Part shown: piece by piece, positions 10,152-20,872 of the stretch
Position numbering within the stretch: position 1 is the stretch's first letter
Layout of the letters: the number at the start of each line of letters is the position of its first letter
Source of the DNA: Celeribacter marinus
Lineage (GTDB): Bacteria; Pseudomonadota; Alphaproteobacteria; Rhodobacterales; Rhodobacteraceae
DNA length: 64,000 nt
Assembly: GCF_001308265.1 (NCBI RefSeq)
Contig: NZ_CP012023.1
Span: forward strand, 634,932 to 698,931
Reading direction: 5' to 3'
The notes under the pieces: model-generated
The model's database searches: none
Told to the model about the DNA's origin: nothing
Seen by the model: only the letters and a program-made list of their open reading frames with translations
Translations under genes and position numbers: made by a program

Positions 10152-11246
10152 TTATTCCGCCTCGTCGCCCTCAACCACATCTGTGGTTTCTTCAATGGCT
10201 GCGAACTCTTCGGCGAGATCGAATTCAAGCCCGTGGGATGCGCGAATTTTATCTTCGATCTCAAGAGCAAAGCGGGAGTTCTCTTTCAAGAACCGCTTGG
10301 CGTTTTCACGCCCCTGCCCGATGCGTTCATCCCCATAAGAGAACCATGAGCCAGCCTTGTCGACCACACCCGCCTTGACCCCAAGATCAAGAAGCTCACC
10401 GGTTTTCGAAATGCCCTCACCGTACATGATATCGAATTCGACCTGTTTGAACGGTGGTGCCACTTTGTTTTTGACGACTTTCACACGTGTCTCGGAGCCG
10501 ACGACCTCATCGCGGTCTTTGATTTGACCGATGCGGCGAATATCCAGACGTACAGAGGCGTAGAACTTCAACGCGTTGCCGCCCGTTGTGGTTTCGGGCG
10601 AGCCGAACATGACGCCGATTTTCATCCGGATTTGGTTGATGAAAATAACTGTACATTTGGAGCGGTTGATCGAGCCTGTGAGTTTGCGCATGGCTTGTGA
10701 CATCAGGCGTGCCTGAACACCCACGGAGCTATCGCCCATGTCGCCCTCTAACTCGGATTTTGGCGTCAAAGCTGCAACAGAGTCGACGACAACCAACGAC
10801 ACCGCGCCAGAGCGCACCAAAGTGTCGACGATTTCGAGGGCTTGCTCCCCTGTGTCGGGCTGCGAAATCAGCAACTCGTCAAGGTCGACCCCCAATTTGC
10901 GGGCATAGATCGGGTCAAGCGCGTGTTCAGCATCGACAAAGGCGCATACACCACCTTTTTTCTGCTCTTCGGCGACACAGTGCAGCGTGAGCGTGGTTTT
11001 ACCCGACGACTCCGGCCCGTAGATCTCAATGATCCGCCCCTTGGGGATACCACCGATGCCAAGCGCGATATCAAGGCCAAGTGAGCCGGTGGAGGTCGAT
11101 TCGATCTCTTGGGCGGGATTATCCGCACCCAATTTCATGATCGACCCTTTGCCAAACTGCCGCTCGATTTGCGCAAGCGCGCTATCCAGTGCCTTTTGCT
11201 TGTTGCTGTCGTTTTTGCTCATCTCTGCTGCCGCCGCTTTAGCCAT
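10152..11246 (-). CDS. recA: Recombinase RecA
   Basis: A 364-residue DNA-dependent ATPase that forms the strand-exchange filament and activates LexA self-cleavage in the SOS response. Walker [10 protein letters not shown] lies near residue 70; Walker [11 protein letters not shown], the L1 region and the L2 region ([30 protein letters not shown]) are intact. The C-terminus is acidic ([13 protein letters not shown]), which in RecA moderates DNA binding. An SOS box lies 82 bases upstream of the start. The upstream neighbour is cckA. Confidence 0.98.
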   Translation of the reverse strand: MAKAAAAEMSKNDSNKQKALDSALAQIERQFGKGSIMKLGADNPAQEIESTSTGSLGLDIALGIGGIPKGRIIEIYGPESSGKTTLTLHCVAEEQKKGGVCAFVDAEHALDPIYARKLGVDLDELLISQPDTGEQALEIVDTLVRSGAVSLVVVDSVAALTPKSELEGDMGDSSVGVQARLMSQAMRKLTGSINRSKCTVIFINQIRMKIGVMFGSPETTTGGNALKFYASVRLDIRRIGQIKDRDEVVGSETRVKVVKNKVAPPFKQVEFDIMYGEGISKTGELLDLGVKAGVVDKAGSWFSYGDERIGQGRENAKRFLKENSRFALEIEDKIRASHGLEFDLAEEFAAIEETTDVVEGDEAE

Positions 11247-11568
11247 TGATCTCTACCCTTATTTCACACCCGTCTTGGGGCGGCAACGGAAACTCGATGG
11301 ACCGTGGCGCACGCAAGGACAAGTTATGTTCCTGTCTTGTTCTCTAAAATCCTTATGAGATCAAAAAGAGAACATTTCAACCAAAAACTGATCCCCCTAG
11401 CAGTCGCACAAACTGGTTAATGCATTCTCTACGCGGATTTATACGGCGCGCGTCCCCTAAAAATAGCGGGAGGAATGCCGCGCAAGGCATTGAAATAAAA
11501 CAAACTGCGCACGGCGATTAGATGGCGTGTACCGTCCCGTGATATCTCAAAGGGCCGCGAAATAAAAA
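11247..11568. other. recA upstream region / cckA downstream region
   Basis: These 322 bases have no credible gene. The recA-proximal third holds the SOS box. The remainder (about 11400-11568) is AT-richer, with no hairpin or open frame I can support; it presumably contains the recA promoter and the end of the cckA transcript. Confidence 0.6.
11328..11342. promoter_or_regulatory. SOS (LexA) box upstream of recA
   Basis: GTTC-CTGTCTT-GTTC matches exactly the direct-repeat SOS box GTTC-N7-GTTC of alphaproteobacteria. It lies 82 bases upstream of the recA ATG, the expected promoter region. Confidence 0.85.
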
Positions 11569-13881
11569 TCACACCTCGAACTGCGCCTGCACAACCTCGG
11601 TCAATTCCGACAATGAAAACGGCTTTTGCAAGAACACCGAATGGGGAATCTGCGCCTGTTGGTCCGAGAAATGATCCTCGGCATAGCCCGACATAAAGAT
11701 CACTTTGACATGCGGGCGCGCCTCACGCGCCTGTGTCACCCATGTCGGGCCATCCATTCCGGGCATGATCACATCGGACAAGAACAGATCGACGTGTAGG
11801 GCCTCATCTTGCAAATGCTCCAACGCCTCCTCGGCACAGTCGGCCTCGATGACGGTATAGCCGCGCAATTTGAGGGCACGCGCCGCGAACGCGCGCACGG
11901 GGGCCTCATCCTCGACCAAAAGCACAACCCCCTCGCCGCGCTCAACCACGCGCTTGGGTGTGGTCACAACCGTAGCGACCACATCGGCGGCACTTGCGGC
12001 GTGGGTGGGTAGATAGATCGAAAACTTTGTTCCGATCCCGATCGCACTATCGACAAAGATAAAGCCACCGGTTTGCTTGATGATCCCGTAAGCCGTCGAC
12101 AGGCCCAACCCCGTGCCCTCGCCCGTGCGCTTGGTGGTGAAAAACGGCTCGAAAATTTGCTGCAATTGCTCTTTGGGGATACCGCGTCCCTGATCGGCCA
12201 CCGATATCACCACGTAGTCGCCCGCGGGGACGGTTGCCCGCCCCTTTATCACCGCTTCGTTGAACTGCATGTTGCGCGATTCAATCGCGATCTGACCACC
12301 CGTCGACATCGCATCGCGCGCGTTGACAACGAGGTTCATAATCACCTGCTCCAACTGACGTTTGTCCACGCGAATGGGGCGTAGATCATCATCATGTGAC
12401 ACGGCGAGCGTGATTTTTTCGCCCACCAGACGATTAAGCAAATGTGTAAGATCAGACAGCGTATCGCGCAGGTTGATCACTTCGGGTTTGAGGGTTTGTT
12501 TGCGCGAAAAGGCGAGCAATTGCCCGACCAGTGCAGCCGCACGGTTCGCGTTTTGATGGATTTGAACCAGATCGGCATATTCAGGGTCCGAACTGTCGTG
12601 GCGCAACAATAATAGATCGCAGTGGCCCGAAATAGCCGTGAGCAGGTTGTTGAAATCATGCGCCACACCGCCCGCCAATTGACCGATAGCCTGCATTTTC
12701 TGGCTTTGGACAAACTGCGCTTCGAGGGCTTTGAGTTGGGTCGCATCCGTCAACACAGAGACCAATTCGGTTTCGCCATCTGCCCCTTCGACGCGGGTCA
12801 GGGAAATCTGTAGGAACGTGTCTTTCTCGGGCAATGACGCGCGCACGAACTCTGGCTTATGCAATCGTCCCTGTGCGACATCCCCCGCCCATTCCGCCAC
12901 CGAACGCCCCAACCCCTCGACGACCGCGCCGAGATTTAGCGCGCGCGGATCCGCGGGCATCGCAAGCAAATCACGCGCCGCGCGGTTGCTTTCTAGAATG
13001 GATCCATCAGCGCTCACCTTGAGCAAGGCCACGGGCAACGCATCAAAATCCGTCCATGCCCCCAGTTGCGGCGTCAACTCAGGCAGGAAATAGACCTCTT
13101 GGCGCCCTGTCGGGCTGTCGTATTTGACCACCCGCGCGCTCACCGGCGCACTCTGTCCCGATAGCAAATGCAAATCACCACTGCGCAGCGGCAAGTCGGT
13201 GACAAGCCGGTCAAGGGAGGTCGGGCGGTGCCCGATCAAACGGTGCAACGCCGCATTGGTGAACAACAGCTTGCCCTTGGGCGACAGCACAAGCATGGGA
13301 AGCGAGACCGCCTCACCGCCAACACCCGCCTCGCCGCGTTCTGTCAAATCCTCCAGACGCCATAAAAAGCAGTCCCCGCCCTCGCCGACCAGATGCACCG
13401 ACAGGCGCATATGACCGGTACGGGTGGCCACATCTTCAAAAGCCGCGCCATTGGTGTGGGCTTGGTTTTGCAGTCGCGTGAGGGTGGCAGACGGGGCGGC
13501 AAATAACCCTTCGATGGTGGCAATAATGGAGTGTCCGTCACAGGCCCCAAACCGGCTCACTGCGGATTTATTTTGATAATCAATGGTTCCGTCTGCATCG
13601 GTGGTAAAGGACGGGGCGGCATCATGGGCGACAAATGTGGCGATTGTTGCGTGAAACAAAAGGCGCTTGCGCCGCTCTCGGGCAATCAACACCCGCAAGA
13701 TCAACACGGACCAAAACAGCGCCGCCCCGCAAACAAAAAGCAACAAGCCCAAGCGTGCATTGGCGACCAAAAACGCGGCCCCGATCAGGGCCAGACCCGC
13801 GAGAAAAAACCACACGGCAAGAGGTGCGAGACGGTGACCCAGACGCCCAAGCGGCCCGACACTCATATTTGCTGCGTTCAC
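11569..13881 (-). CDS. cckA: Hybrid histidine kinase CckA
   Basis: A 770-residue membrane hybrid kinase, the source of phosphate for the ChpT-CtrA cell-cycle/motility phosphorelay. Two hydrophobic helices near residues 15-60 are followed by PAS-type regions, a dimerisation domain with GGVAHDFNNLLTAISGHCD (H408), a HATPase domain (NLVVNARDAM, GRGIPKE, TGLGLSTAYGI) and a C-terminal receiver with phospho-acceptor D703 in LSDVIMPGMDG. The HDFNNLLTAI box is typical of CckA. I choose the GTG at 13881 because AAGGA lies six bases before it. In roseobacters the CtrA pathway controls motility rather than viability, relevant to the chemotaxis genes further on. Confidence 0.9.
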   Translation of the reverse strand: MNAANMSVGPLGRLGHRLAPLAVWFFLAGLALIGAAFLVANARLGLLLFVCGAALFWSVLILRVLIARERRKRLLFHATIATFVAHDAAPSFTTDADGTIDYQNKSAVSRFGACDGHSIIATIEGLFAAPSATLTRLQNQAHTNGAAFEDVATRTGHMRLSVHLVGEGGDCFLWRLEDLTERGEAGVGGEAVSLPMLVLSPKGKLLFTNAALHRLIGHRPTSLDRLVTDLPLRSGDLHLLSGQSAPVSARVVKYDSPTGRQEVYFLPELTPQLGAWTDFDALPVALLKVSADGSILESNRAARDLLAMPADPRALNLGAVVEGLGRSVAEWAGDVAQGRLHKPEFVRASLPEKDTFLQISLTRVEGADGETELVSVLTDATQLKALEAQFVQSQKMQAIGQLAGGVAHDFNNLLTAISGHCDLLLLRHDSSDPEYADLVQIHQNANRAAALVGQLLAFSRKQTLKPEVINLRDTLSDLTHLLNRLVGEKITLAVSHDDDLRPIRVDKRQLEQVIMNLVVNARDAMSTGGQIAIESRNMQFNEAVIKGRATVPAGDYVVISVADQGRGIPKEQLQQIFEPFFTTKRTGEGTGLGLSTAYGIIKQTGGFIFVDSAIGIGTKFSIYLPTHAASAADVVATVVTTPKRVVERGEGVVLLVEDEAPVRAFAARALKLRGYTVIEADCAEEALEHLQDEALHVDLFLSDVIMPGMDGPTWVTQAREARPHVKVIFMSGYAEDHFSDQQAQIPHSVFLQKPFSLSELTEVVQAQFEV

Positions 13882-14027
13882 AAAAGATCCTTCTCGCCGT
13901 TTTGGCAATGAGATGTTCGCACGCTTTGAGTGCGCGCCCCAATTGGTCCGAGCGCTTTAAGCGCCCGTAACCATTGTAATAAACACATCACTATCGGTAA
14001 AGTTGTTTTGTGGCGCGTATCGGGCGC

Positions 14028-15206
14028 TTAGCCCGTATGGCGCAGCACGCAGACGAAAAACCCGTCCGCGCCCTCGATGGGCGTGATCAGACGCGATGTC
14101 TCAACCGTAAACGCGGGGTGGCGCGCAACAAAGCCCGTGATCTGTTCGCTATTTTCAACGTCGAACAGCGAACAGGTGATGTAGCCAAGCACACCGCCCT
14201 TGGCCACGCGTGGGGCAATCTCATTGAGGATTTGCGCCTGAAGCTCAGTCAATTCGGTAAGACGCTCTGGGGTGAGCGCCCATTTCGCTTGCGGGGCACG
14301 TGACCATGATCCAGATCCTGAACAGGGCACATCCGCCACGATCAAATCGTAGCTGTCCTCGAGTTGCGCCGCACGCGCGGTGGTGATTGTGACGCCAGCG
14401 CGCGAGGCACGCGGAGCGATATCTTGCATCCGTGTGGGGTCGATATCATGGGCAGTCACGGCCACATCGGCTTTGCATGCCAAGGCCAACGCCTTGCCAC
14501 CGCCGCCAGCGCAATAATCCAACACACGTTGACCGTCTTGGACAGGCAAGGCGTTGATAACCGCTTGCGACCCTGCGTCCTGCACTTCGACGGCACCGGT
14601 GAGATAGGCTTGCGCGCGCGCGACCATTCGCGCGCCCTCAGTTACGATCAGGGCGCAGTCGCTCAACGCGTGGGGTTGGGCGGCAATGTTATCCTCGGCC
14701 AACATCTCAATCGCGTGACCTAATGTGGCCTTGCGGCGATTAACGCGCAAAAAGACGGGGCTGCGCTCGCGCCCGATGGCCAAAATAGCATCCGCATCCG
14801 CGCCCAATGCCGCGTCGAACTTTGGCAGTAACCAGTCGGGCGTATCAAGGCGCACACCGCGCCCTGCCGCATCCAACGTGACACCATCGCGCTCTGCATC
14901 CGTCAACGGCTCCGGTGAAAACCGCTCGCCTGTGAACAATGTGTCCAGATCAACACCTGAGGCTCTAAGCGCGCCGATTATCACTTGGCGGCCCGTGGGT
15001 GTCGCCTCGCCCGCTCCCCCAAGCCATGCGTAAGAGCGCAAACACCGCACAGCATCAAAGACGTAGTCACGGATCGCGCGTCGATCTTTTGAGCCCGCAT
15101 ACCGATTGCCCCGCGCCCAATTGGTCAAGGCCCGTTCGGCATTCACACCGGACAAGATTGTGTCCAGCAATTCGATGGCGGCGGAGAGGCGTGCGGTCGG
15201 TGTCAT
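14028..15206 (-). CDS. RsmB/NOP family RNA cytosine-C5 methyltransferase
   Basis: A 392-residue SAM-dependent RNA m5C methyltransferase. An N-terminal NusB-like helical region is followed by the Rossmann methyltransferase domain: VLDYCAGGGGKALALA (SAM loop), VADVPCSGSGSW with C295, and GYITCSLFDVEN with C345. The two cysteines are the release and nucleophile pair of this family. The likely target is 16S rRNA C967 (RsmB) but relatives modify other sites. I start it at the ATG at 15206; a TTG six bases upstream is the alternative. A terminator-like hairpin separates it from guaB upstream. Confidence 0.88.
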   Translation of the reverse strand: MTPTARLSAAIELLDTILSGVNAERALTNWARGNRYAGSKDRRAIRDYVFDAVRCLRSYAWLGGAGEATPTGRQVIIGALRASGVDLDTLFTGERFSPEPLTDAERDGVTLDAAGRGVRLDTPDWLLPKFDAALGADADAILAIGRERSPVFLRVNRRKATLGHAIEMLAEDNIAAQPHALSDCALIVTEGARMVARAQAYLTGAVEVQDAGSQAVINALPVQDGQRVLDYCAGGGGKALALACKADVAVTAHDIDPTRMQDIAPRASRAGVTITTARAAQLEDSYDLIVADVPCSGSGSWSRAPQAKWALTPERLTELTELQAQILNEIAPRVAKGGVLGYITCSLFDVENSEQITGFVARHPAFTVETSRLITPIEGADGFFVCVLRHTG

Positions 15207-15238
15207 TGGCAACGTAACCCTTATGGGAGGACAAAACG

Positions 15239-15263
15239 CAACGGGGGCCTGACGCCCCCGTTG
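15239..15263 (-). terminator. Terminator after guaB
   Basis: CAACGGGGGC and GCCCCCGTTG form a 10-bp perfect stem with a short loop. On the minus strand it is followed by a TTTT run, so it ends the guaB transcript before the methyltransferase gene. Confidence 0.75.
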
Positions 15264-15287
15264 AGATTTCTACATGATCACACGGCT

Positions 15288-16781
<1,494 letters not shown>

Positions 16782-16902
16782 TCATGGATCTTGCCGCTTG
16801 GGAAGGGTCTGATGCGGCTTTTGCGCCCCTGCCCTCAAAATTTAGCGCCGCACCCCATTTCGAGATGCGGCGCTATCGGCACACAAACAGCTAAAGACGG
16901 CT

Positions 16903-17916
16903 CTAGATCGTCGCGGCGTTGGTCGCTTTGGACAGTTTTCCGCGCGCCCAGATTTGCATGATTTTGAACGCGATAACCGAAATGGCGAGTGTCGCCCCCA
17001 CAAGTTCAAGCCCGCCGATGATGGCAAAGGGCGTCTGTTGAAACTTTGCCGCGGCAAACATCAGATTGGCAAACGCCGCCATAGGAAAGGTAAACGCGCC
17101 CCACAAAGCGGTAAAATCCCCCTTGGTGAAATAGCGCGCACTTAGCAGCATCACGGCCATAACGGCAACGCCCAGATACCCAAAAGCCACAGCCATGCCG
17201 CCATGACCAAGGCCCGCCGCAACGATCCCGAACAACGCAACGGGTGCAAGGTGAATAGCCAACAGCGGGCGCAGCGGCGGTGGGACATCTGCCTTTGCGA
17301 ATTGCAGCGCAGAAATCAGCCAAATAGCTGCTGCAATGGGCAAGGTTGTCGCCAACAACAGACTTGCCAAATCGGGCCAACCCACCGCAGGAGCCGCAAC
17401 ACCGCCAATGATGAACCCGACAAAACTAAGATGCCACACGGGTGTCACACGGCGCTGTTCAGGCGGTCCGATGATGAACGAACGGATAATCAACGCGGCA
17501 ATGATCGCATGACCCATTAAAGAGGCCACAAGCACGACTTTGGCCAAGGGAATTGAAAATGGCACAAGGGCCGCAGCAAGAAGCATCCCCGCGCCTGTTC
17601 CCGCCGAAAGCCCCGCCCGTCCGGGTAAAATGCGCACATCATCGGCGACCACTGACAGACGGCGCACCGCCTTGGCTTTGTAGGCAATCACCCCGAAGAT
17701 ATAGAGCAACGACACAGCGCCAAGGATCAGCTCGCCAATCCACGCAGGCGCATTAAGTGCAACGCCTGCCTGACGCCATGCCAACCCCATACCGAGCAAG
17801 CCCAGCATCGGTGGAAAGATCGCGGGTGGTGTCGCCCGCCATAGCCCCTTTGGCGGGGCATTGAGCGGCGGTGGCGGCGGAAAATACGGTTTCTTAGGTG
17901 AGGACGTGTCAGACAT
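16903..17916 (-). CDS. TehA/SLAC1 family (TDT) transporter
   Basis: A 337-residue polytopic membrane protein with about ten hydrophobic segments, following a proline-rich cytosolic N-terminus (YFPPPPPLNAPPKGLWRATPPAIFPPML). The pattern of the opening segment PPAIFPPMLGLLGMGLAWR and later HLSFVGFIIGGVAAP fits the tellurite-resistance/dicarboxylate transporter (TDT) family, whose structurally known members are anion channels. Tellurite resistance should not be assumed. The ATG at 17916 is preceded by AAAGG; an in-frame ATG at 17934 is possible. The much longer open frame upstream is not convincing coding sequence. Confidence 0.75.
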   Translation of the reverse strand: MSDTSSPKKPYFPPPPPLNAPPKGLWRATPPAIFPPMLGLLGMGLAWRQAGVALNAPAWIGELILGAVSLLYIFGVIAYKAKAVRRLSVVADDVRILPGRAGLSAGTGAGMLLAAALVPFSIPLAKVVLVASLMGHAIIAALIIRSFIIGPPEQRRVTPVWHLSFVGFIIGGVAAPAVGWPDLASLLLATTLPIAAAIWLISALQFAKADVPPPLRPLLAIHLAPVALFGIVAAGLGHGGMAVAFGYLGVAVMAVMLLSARYFTKGDFTALWGAFTFPMAAFANLMFAAAKFQQTPFAIIGGLELVGATLAISVIAFKIMQIWARGKLSKATNAATI

Positions 17917-18027
17917 GGAATGCGCCTTTGTCATATTGCGCCCCATGAATATCACGCCACGCGCGGCGCGAACACCCTCAGGCGCGTGCCGCGTTGTCGC
18001 GGTGCTCGACCCGCTGAGCGCACCCCA

Positions 18028-18053
18028 TAAAAAAGGGGGCCGTGGCCCCCGAT
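18028..18053 (-). terminator. Terminator of the agl operon
   Basis: GGGGGCC and GGCCCCC form a compact stem, followed on the minus strand by six T residues. It lies about 25 bases after the aglK stop. Confidence 0.85.
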
Positions 18054-18076
18054 TTTCGAATACATACCTGCGGATA

Positions 18077-19174
18077 TTACGCCTTGGCGCGCATCGACAG
18101 GCCATTGGCGAACAAATGCACCTTGGACGGATCAGCGGTGAGATTGACAGTCGTGCCGCGCAACCCCTTATGAATGCCGGGCAATTTGGCAATCAGAGGA
18201 TCGTTGTCACGTTCTGGCACAAAGTAGAGCAAGGTCACTTCGCCAAGTGCTTCGGTCATATTGACCTCACCGTTGATGATGCCCAAACCGCCCGCCTCGA
18301 CCAAGGTCAAATCCTCGGGGCGCACACCGACATTGACGCGCCGCCCCATGTCGGAGGCCTGCGTGGGCACGTTCGATACCGCGATGCCTTCGCCGTCAAG
18401 TTTGACTTTGGTCTGTGCGCCGGTCTCGGTGATCTCGCCCGACAGAAGATTCATCGCGGGAGAGCCTATAAACTGCGCCACGAATTCGTTGTCTGGGGTC
18501 TCGTATAGCTCAAGCGGGCTGCCCACTTGGGCGATGCCTTTGTTGGCCAGAACCACGATTTTATCGGCCAAGGTCATCGCCTCGACCTGATCATGCGTTA
18601 CATAGACCATCGTGCTATCGGGCATGCTTTCCTTGAGTTGTGCGATCTCCAAACGGGTCGCCACGCGCAAGGCGGCATCAAGGTTGGAGAGCGGCTCGTC
18701 GAACAAATAGACCTTTGGATCGCGCACAATCGAGCGGCCGATGGCCACACGTTGACGTTGCCCGCCCGAGAGCGCCTTGGGCAGACGGTCAAGGTAGTCC
18801 TCAAGCTGAAGGATCTTGGCGGCCTTGGCCACCGCCGCCTCAATTTCCGCCTTGGGCTTCTTGGCGATTTTAAGCGCAAAGGACATGTTTTCGCGCACAG
18901 TCATATGCGGATAGAGCGCGTAGGATTGGAACACCATCGCAATGCCGCGCTGTGCGGGTGGCACATCGTTGACGCGCAACCCGTCAATCTCCAGCGTGCC
19001 GCTTGTGATCTTTTCCAGACCCGCAATCATCCGTAACAACGTCGATTTACCACAACCAGACGGGCCGACAAAGACGATCAACTCGCCCGTCTTGATGTCG
19101 AGGTTGATGTCTTTGAGCACCTCGATCTTGCCGCCATAGGTCTTTGCCACATCTGTCAGTTTCAGCTCAGCCAT
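18077..19174 (-). CDS. aglK: Alpha-glucoside ABC transporter ATPase (MalK/UgpC type)
   Basis: A 365-residue ATPase energising the alpha-glucoside importer. Walker A GPSGCGKST, Q-loop MVFQSYALYPHM, signature ALSGGQRQRVAIGR, Walker B VYLFDEPLSNLD and the switch histidine VYVTHDQVEAM are intact. A C-terminal TOBE regulatory region follows (about 240-365). It is the last gene of the leftward operon aglE-F-G-A-K, which has the gene order known from the Sinorhizobium agl locus; that order supports the name. It starts 18 bases after the glucosidase stop. Confidence 0.9.
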   Translation of the reverse strand: MAELKLTDVAKTYGGKIEVLKDINLDIKTGELIVFVGPSGCGKSTLLRMIAGLEKITSGTLEIDGLRVNDVPPAQRGIAMVFQSYALYPHMTVRENMSFALKIAKKPKAEIEAAVAKAAKILQLEDYLDRLPKALSGGQRQRVAIGRSIVRDPKVYLFDEPLSNLDAALRVATRLEIAQLKESMPDSTMVYVTHDQVEAMTLADKIVVLANKGIAQVGSPLELYETPDNEFVAQFIGSPAMNLLSGEITETGAQTKVKLDGEGIAVSNVPTQASDMGRRVNVGVRPEDLTLVEAGGLGIINGEVNMTEALGEVTLLYFVPERDNDPLIAKLPGIHKGLRGTTVNLTADPSKVHLFANGLSMRAKA

Positions 19175-19192
19175 TGGTGTTGTCCTCCCAGA

Positions 19193-20857
19193 TCACCCAT
19201 GCTCACGCAGCATGATGCAGGGCTGCCAAGGCCCAAGATGAATTTTACCGTCTTCCATTGGAGAAGCGGAGTTCAGTTCGCCGCCCACCGCATGCCATTT
19301 ACCTGCGGGTGTCTCAATCGTGGCGGGGCTATCGGTCAGGTTAAAGGCGCAAAACAGCTCCTCATCGCCCTGTTTGCGTGTAAAGACCAAACACCCGTCC
19401 TCAACCCGCATATCGTCTTGTGTGCCCGTTTTAAGCGCTGCGTGAGTATGACGGAACGCAATGGCACGGCGGTAATGATGCACGAGCGACGTCGGATCAT
19501 CCTCAGCCGCATTGACCGACATATTCACGTGCTCGGACGGCACAGGCAACCATGTCTTGGTCGCCTCGGAAAATCCGCCATTGTGGTTGGATTTTTCCCA
19601 CACCATCGGCGTGCGACACCCGTCACGGCCCTTGAATTCAGGCCAGAATTGAATGCCGTAAGGGTCTTGTAGGTCTTCGAACGCAATATCCGCCTCGGGC
19701 AAGCCAAGTTCCTCACCTTGGTAGATACAGGCCGATCCGCGCAGGCACATCATCAACGTTGTAAAGGCGCGCGTGGCGGCGGGGGTCAAATTCCACCGCG
19801 ACACATGGCGTTGCACATCGTGGTTGGAATAGGCCCAACACGCCCACCCATCGGCGGCCACGGCGTCCACGCTATCCATCACCTCCTTGATATAGGCGGC
19901 ATCGGGCGTATCGCCGGACAGCAATTCAAACGCGTAGCACATATGCATGAGATCATTACCGGCGGTGTATTCGCCCATTATCTCCAAACCGCGTTGCTCG
20001 TCGCCCACTTCGCCGACAGCGGCCGCATTATACGGCTCCATCACTGCGCGCAGTTTGCGCAAGAACTCTAGGTTCTCTGGGCGAGACTTGTCATACAGAT
20101 GCTCTTGCCAGTTGTAGGGGTTCACCGCAGGAGCCGTTTTTGACGACCGCGCCTCGATTGGCAACGCGGGGTTATCGCGTAGCTCGGCATCGTGGGTATA
20201 AAAGTTGATGGTATCAAGACGGAACCCGTCCACACCGCGCTCCAGCCAAAAGCGGCTCACGTCCAAAAGCGCCTCTTGCACCTGTGGTTCGTGAAAGTTC
20301 AAATCGGGTTGCGAGGTCAGGAAGTTATGCAGAAAATACTGCATCCGCCCCGTATCCCAGTGCCATGCAGACCCGCCAAAGATCGACAGCCAGTTGTTAG
20401 GCGGTGTGCCGTCTTGTTTAGCATCGGCCCAGACGTACCAATTGGATTTGGCGTTGTCATGCGAGGCACGGCTTTCCTTGAACCATGCATGTTGATCAGA
20501 GGTGTGTGACAACACCAAATCGATCATCACCTTGACGCCGTATTGATGCGCCGTCTCGATCACCGCGTCGAAATCCGCAAGCGTGCCGAACATCGGATCA
20601 ACATCGCAGTAATCGGACACATCGTAGCCGAAATCCTTCATCGGCGAGGTAAAGAACGGTGAAATCCAGATCGCATCAACGCCCAAGGACGCGATGTAGG
20701 GCAGACGTTGAACGATGCCCAACAAATCGCCGATGCCATCGCCATTGCTGTCTTGATACGAGCGCGGATAGATCTGATAGATCACTGCGCCACGCCACCA
20801 ATCGGGATCACGAGTAAAGGTTTTTGGCATAGTCTGGGGTCCTGTGTGCACGTTCAT
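19193..20857 (-). CDS. aglA: Alpha-glucosidase, GH13 family
   Basis: A 554-residue cytoplasmic GH13 glycosidase, expected to hydrolyse imported alpha-glucosides (sucrose, maltose, trehalose type) to glucose. The order of motifs is DLVLSHTSDQHAWF (region I), GVDGFRLDTINFY (region II with the nucleophilic aspartate), AVGEVGDEQ (region III acid) and AYSNHDVQRH (region IV). No signal peptide is present, consistent with action after ABC import. An ATG at 20830 is an alternative start. It lies between the permease gene aglG and the ATPase gene aglK in the operon. Confidence 0.92.
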   Translation of the reverse strand: MNVHTGPQTMPKTFTRDPDWWRGAVIYQIYPRSYQDSNGDGIGDLLGIVQRLPYIASLGVDAIWISPFFTSPMKDFGYDVSDYCDVDPMFGTLADFDAVIETAHQYGVKVMIDLVLSHTSDQHAWFKESRASHDNAKSNWYVWADAKQDGTPPNNWLSIFGGSAWHWDTGRMQYFLHNFLTSQPDLNFHEPQVQEALLDVSRFWLERGVDGFRLDTINFYTHDAELRDNPALPIEARSSKTAPAVNPYNWQEHLYDKSRPENLEFLRKLRAVMEPYNAAAVGEVGDEQRGLEIMGEYTAGNDLMHMCYAFELLSGDTPDAAYIKEVMDSVDAVAADGWACWAYSNHDVQRHVSRWNLTPAATRAFTTLMMCLRGSACIYQGEELGLPEADIAFEDLQDPYGIQFWPEFKGRDGCRTPMVWEKSNHNGGFSEATKTWLPVPSEHVNMSVNAAEDDPTSLVHHYRRAIAFRHTHAALKTGTQDDMRVEDGCLVFTRKQGDEELFCAFNLTDSPATIETPAGKWHAVGGELNSASPMEDGKIHLGPWQPCIMLREHG

Positions 20858-20872
20858 TGTCGCTCTATTCTC

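Noticed and set aside
17917..18192. N-terminal extension of the TehA-like frame
   Set aside because: The extra 92 residues are Arg/Cys/Pro-rich, run into the agl terminator, and have no ribosome site; the start near 17916 is better.
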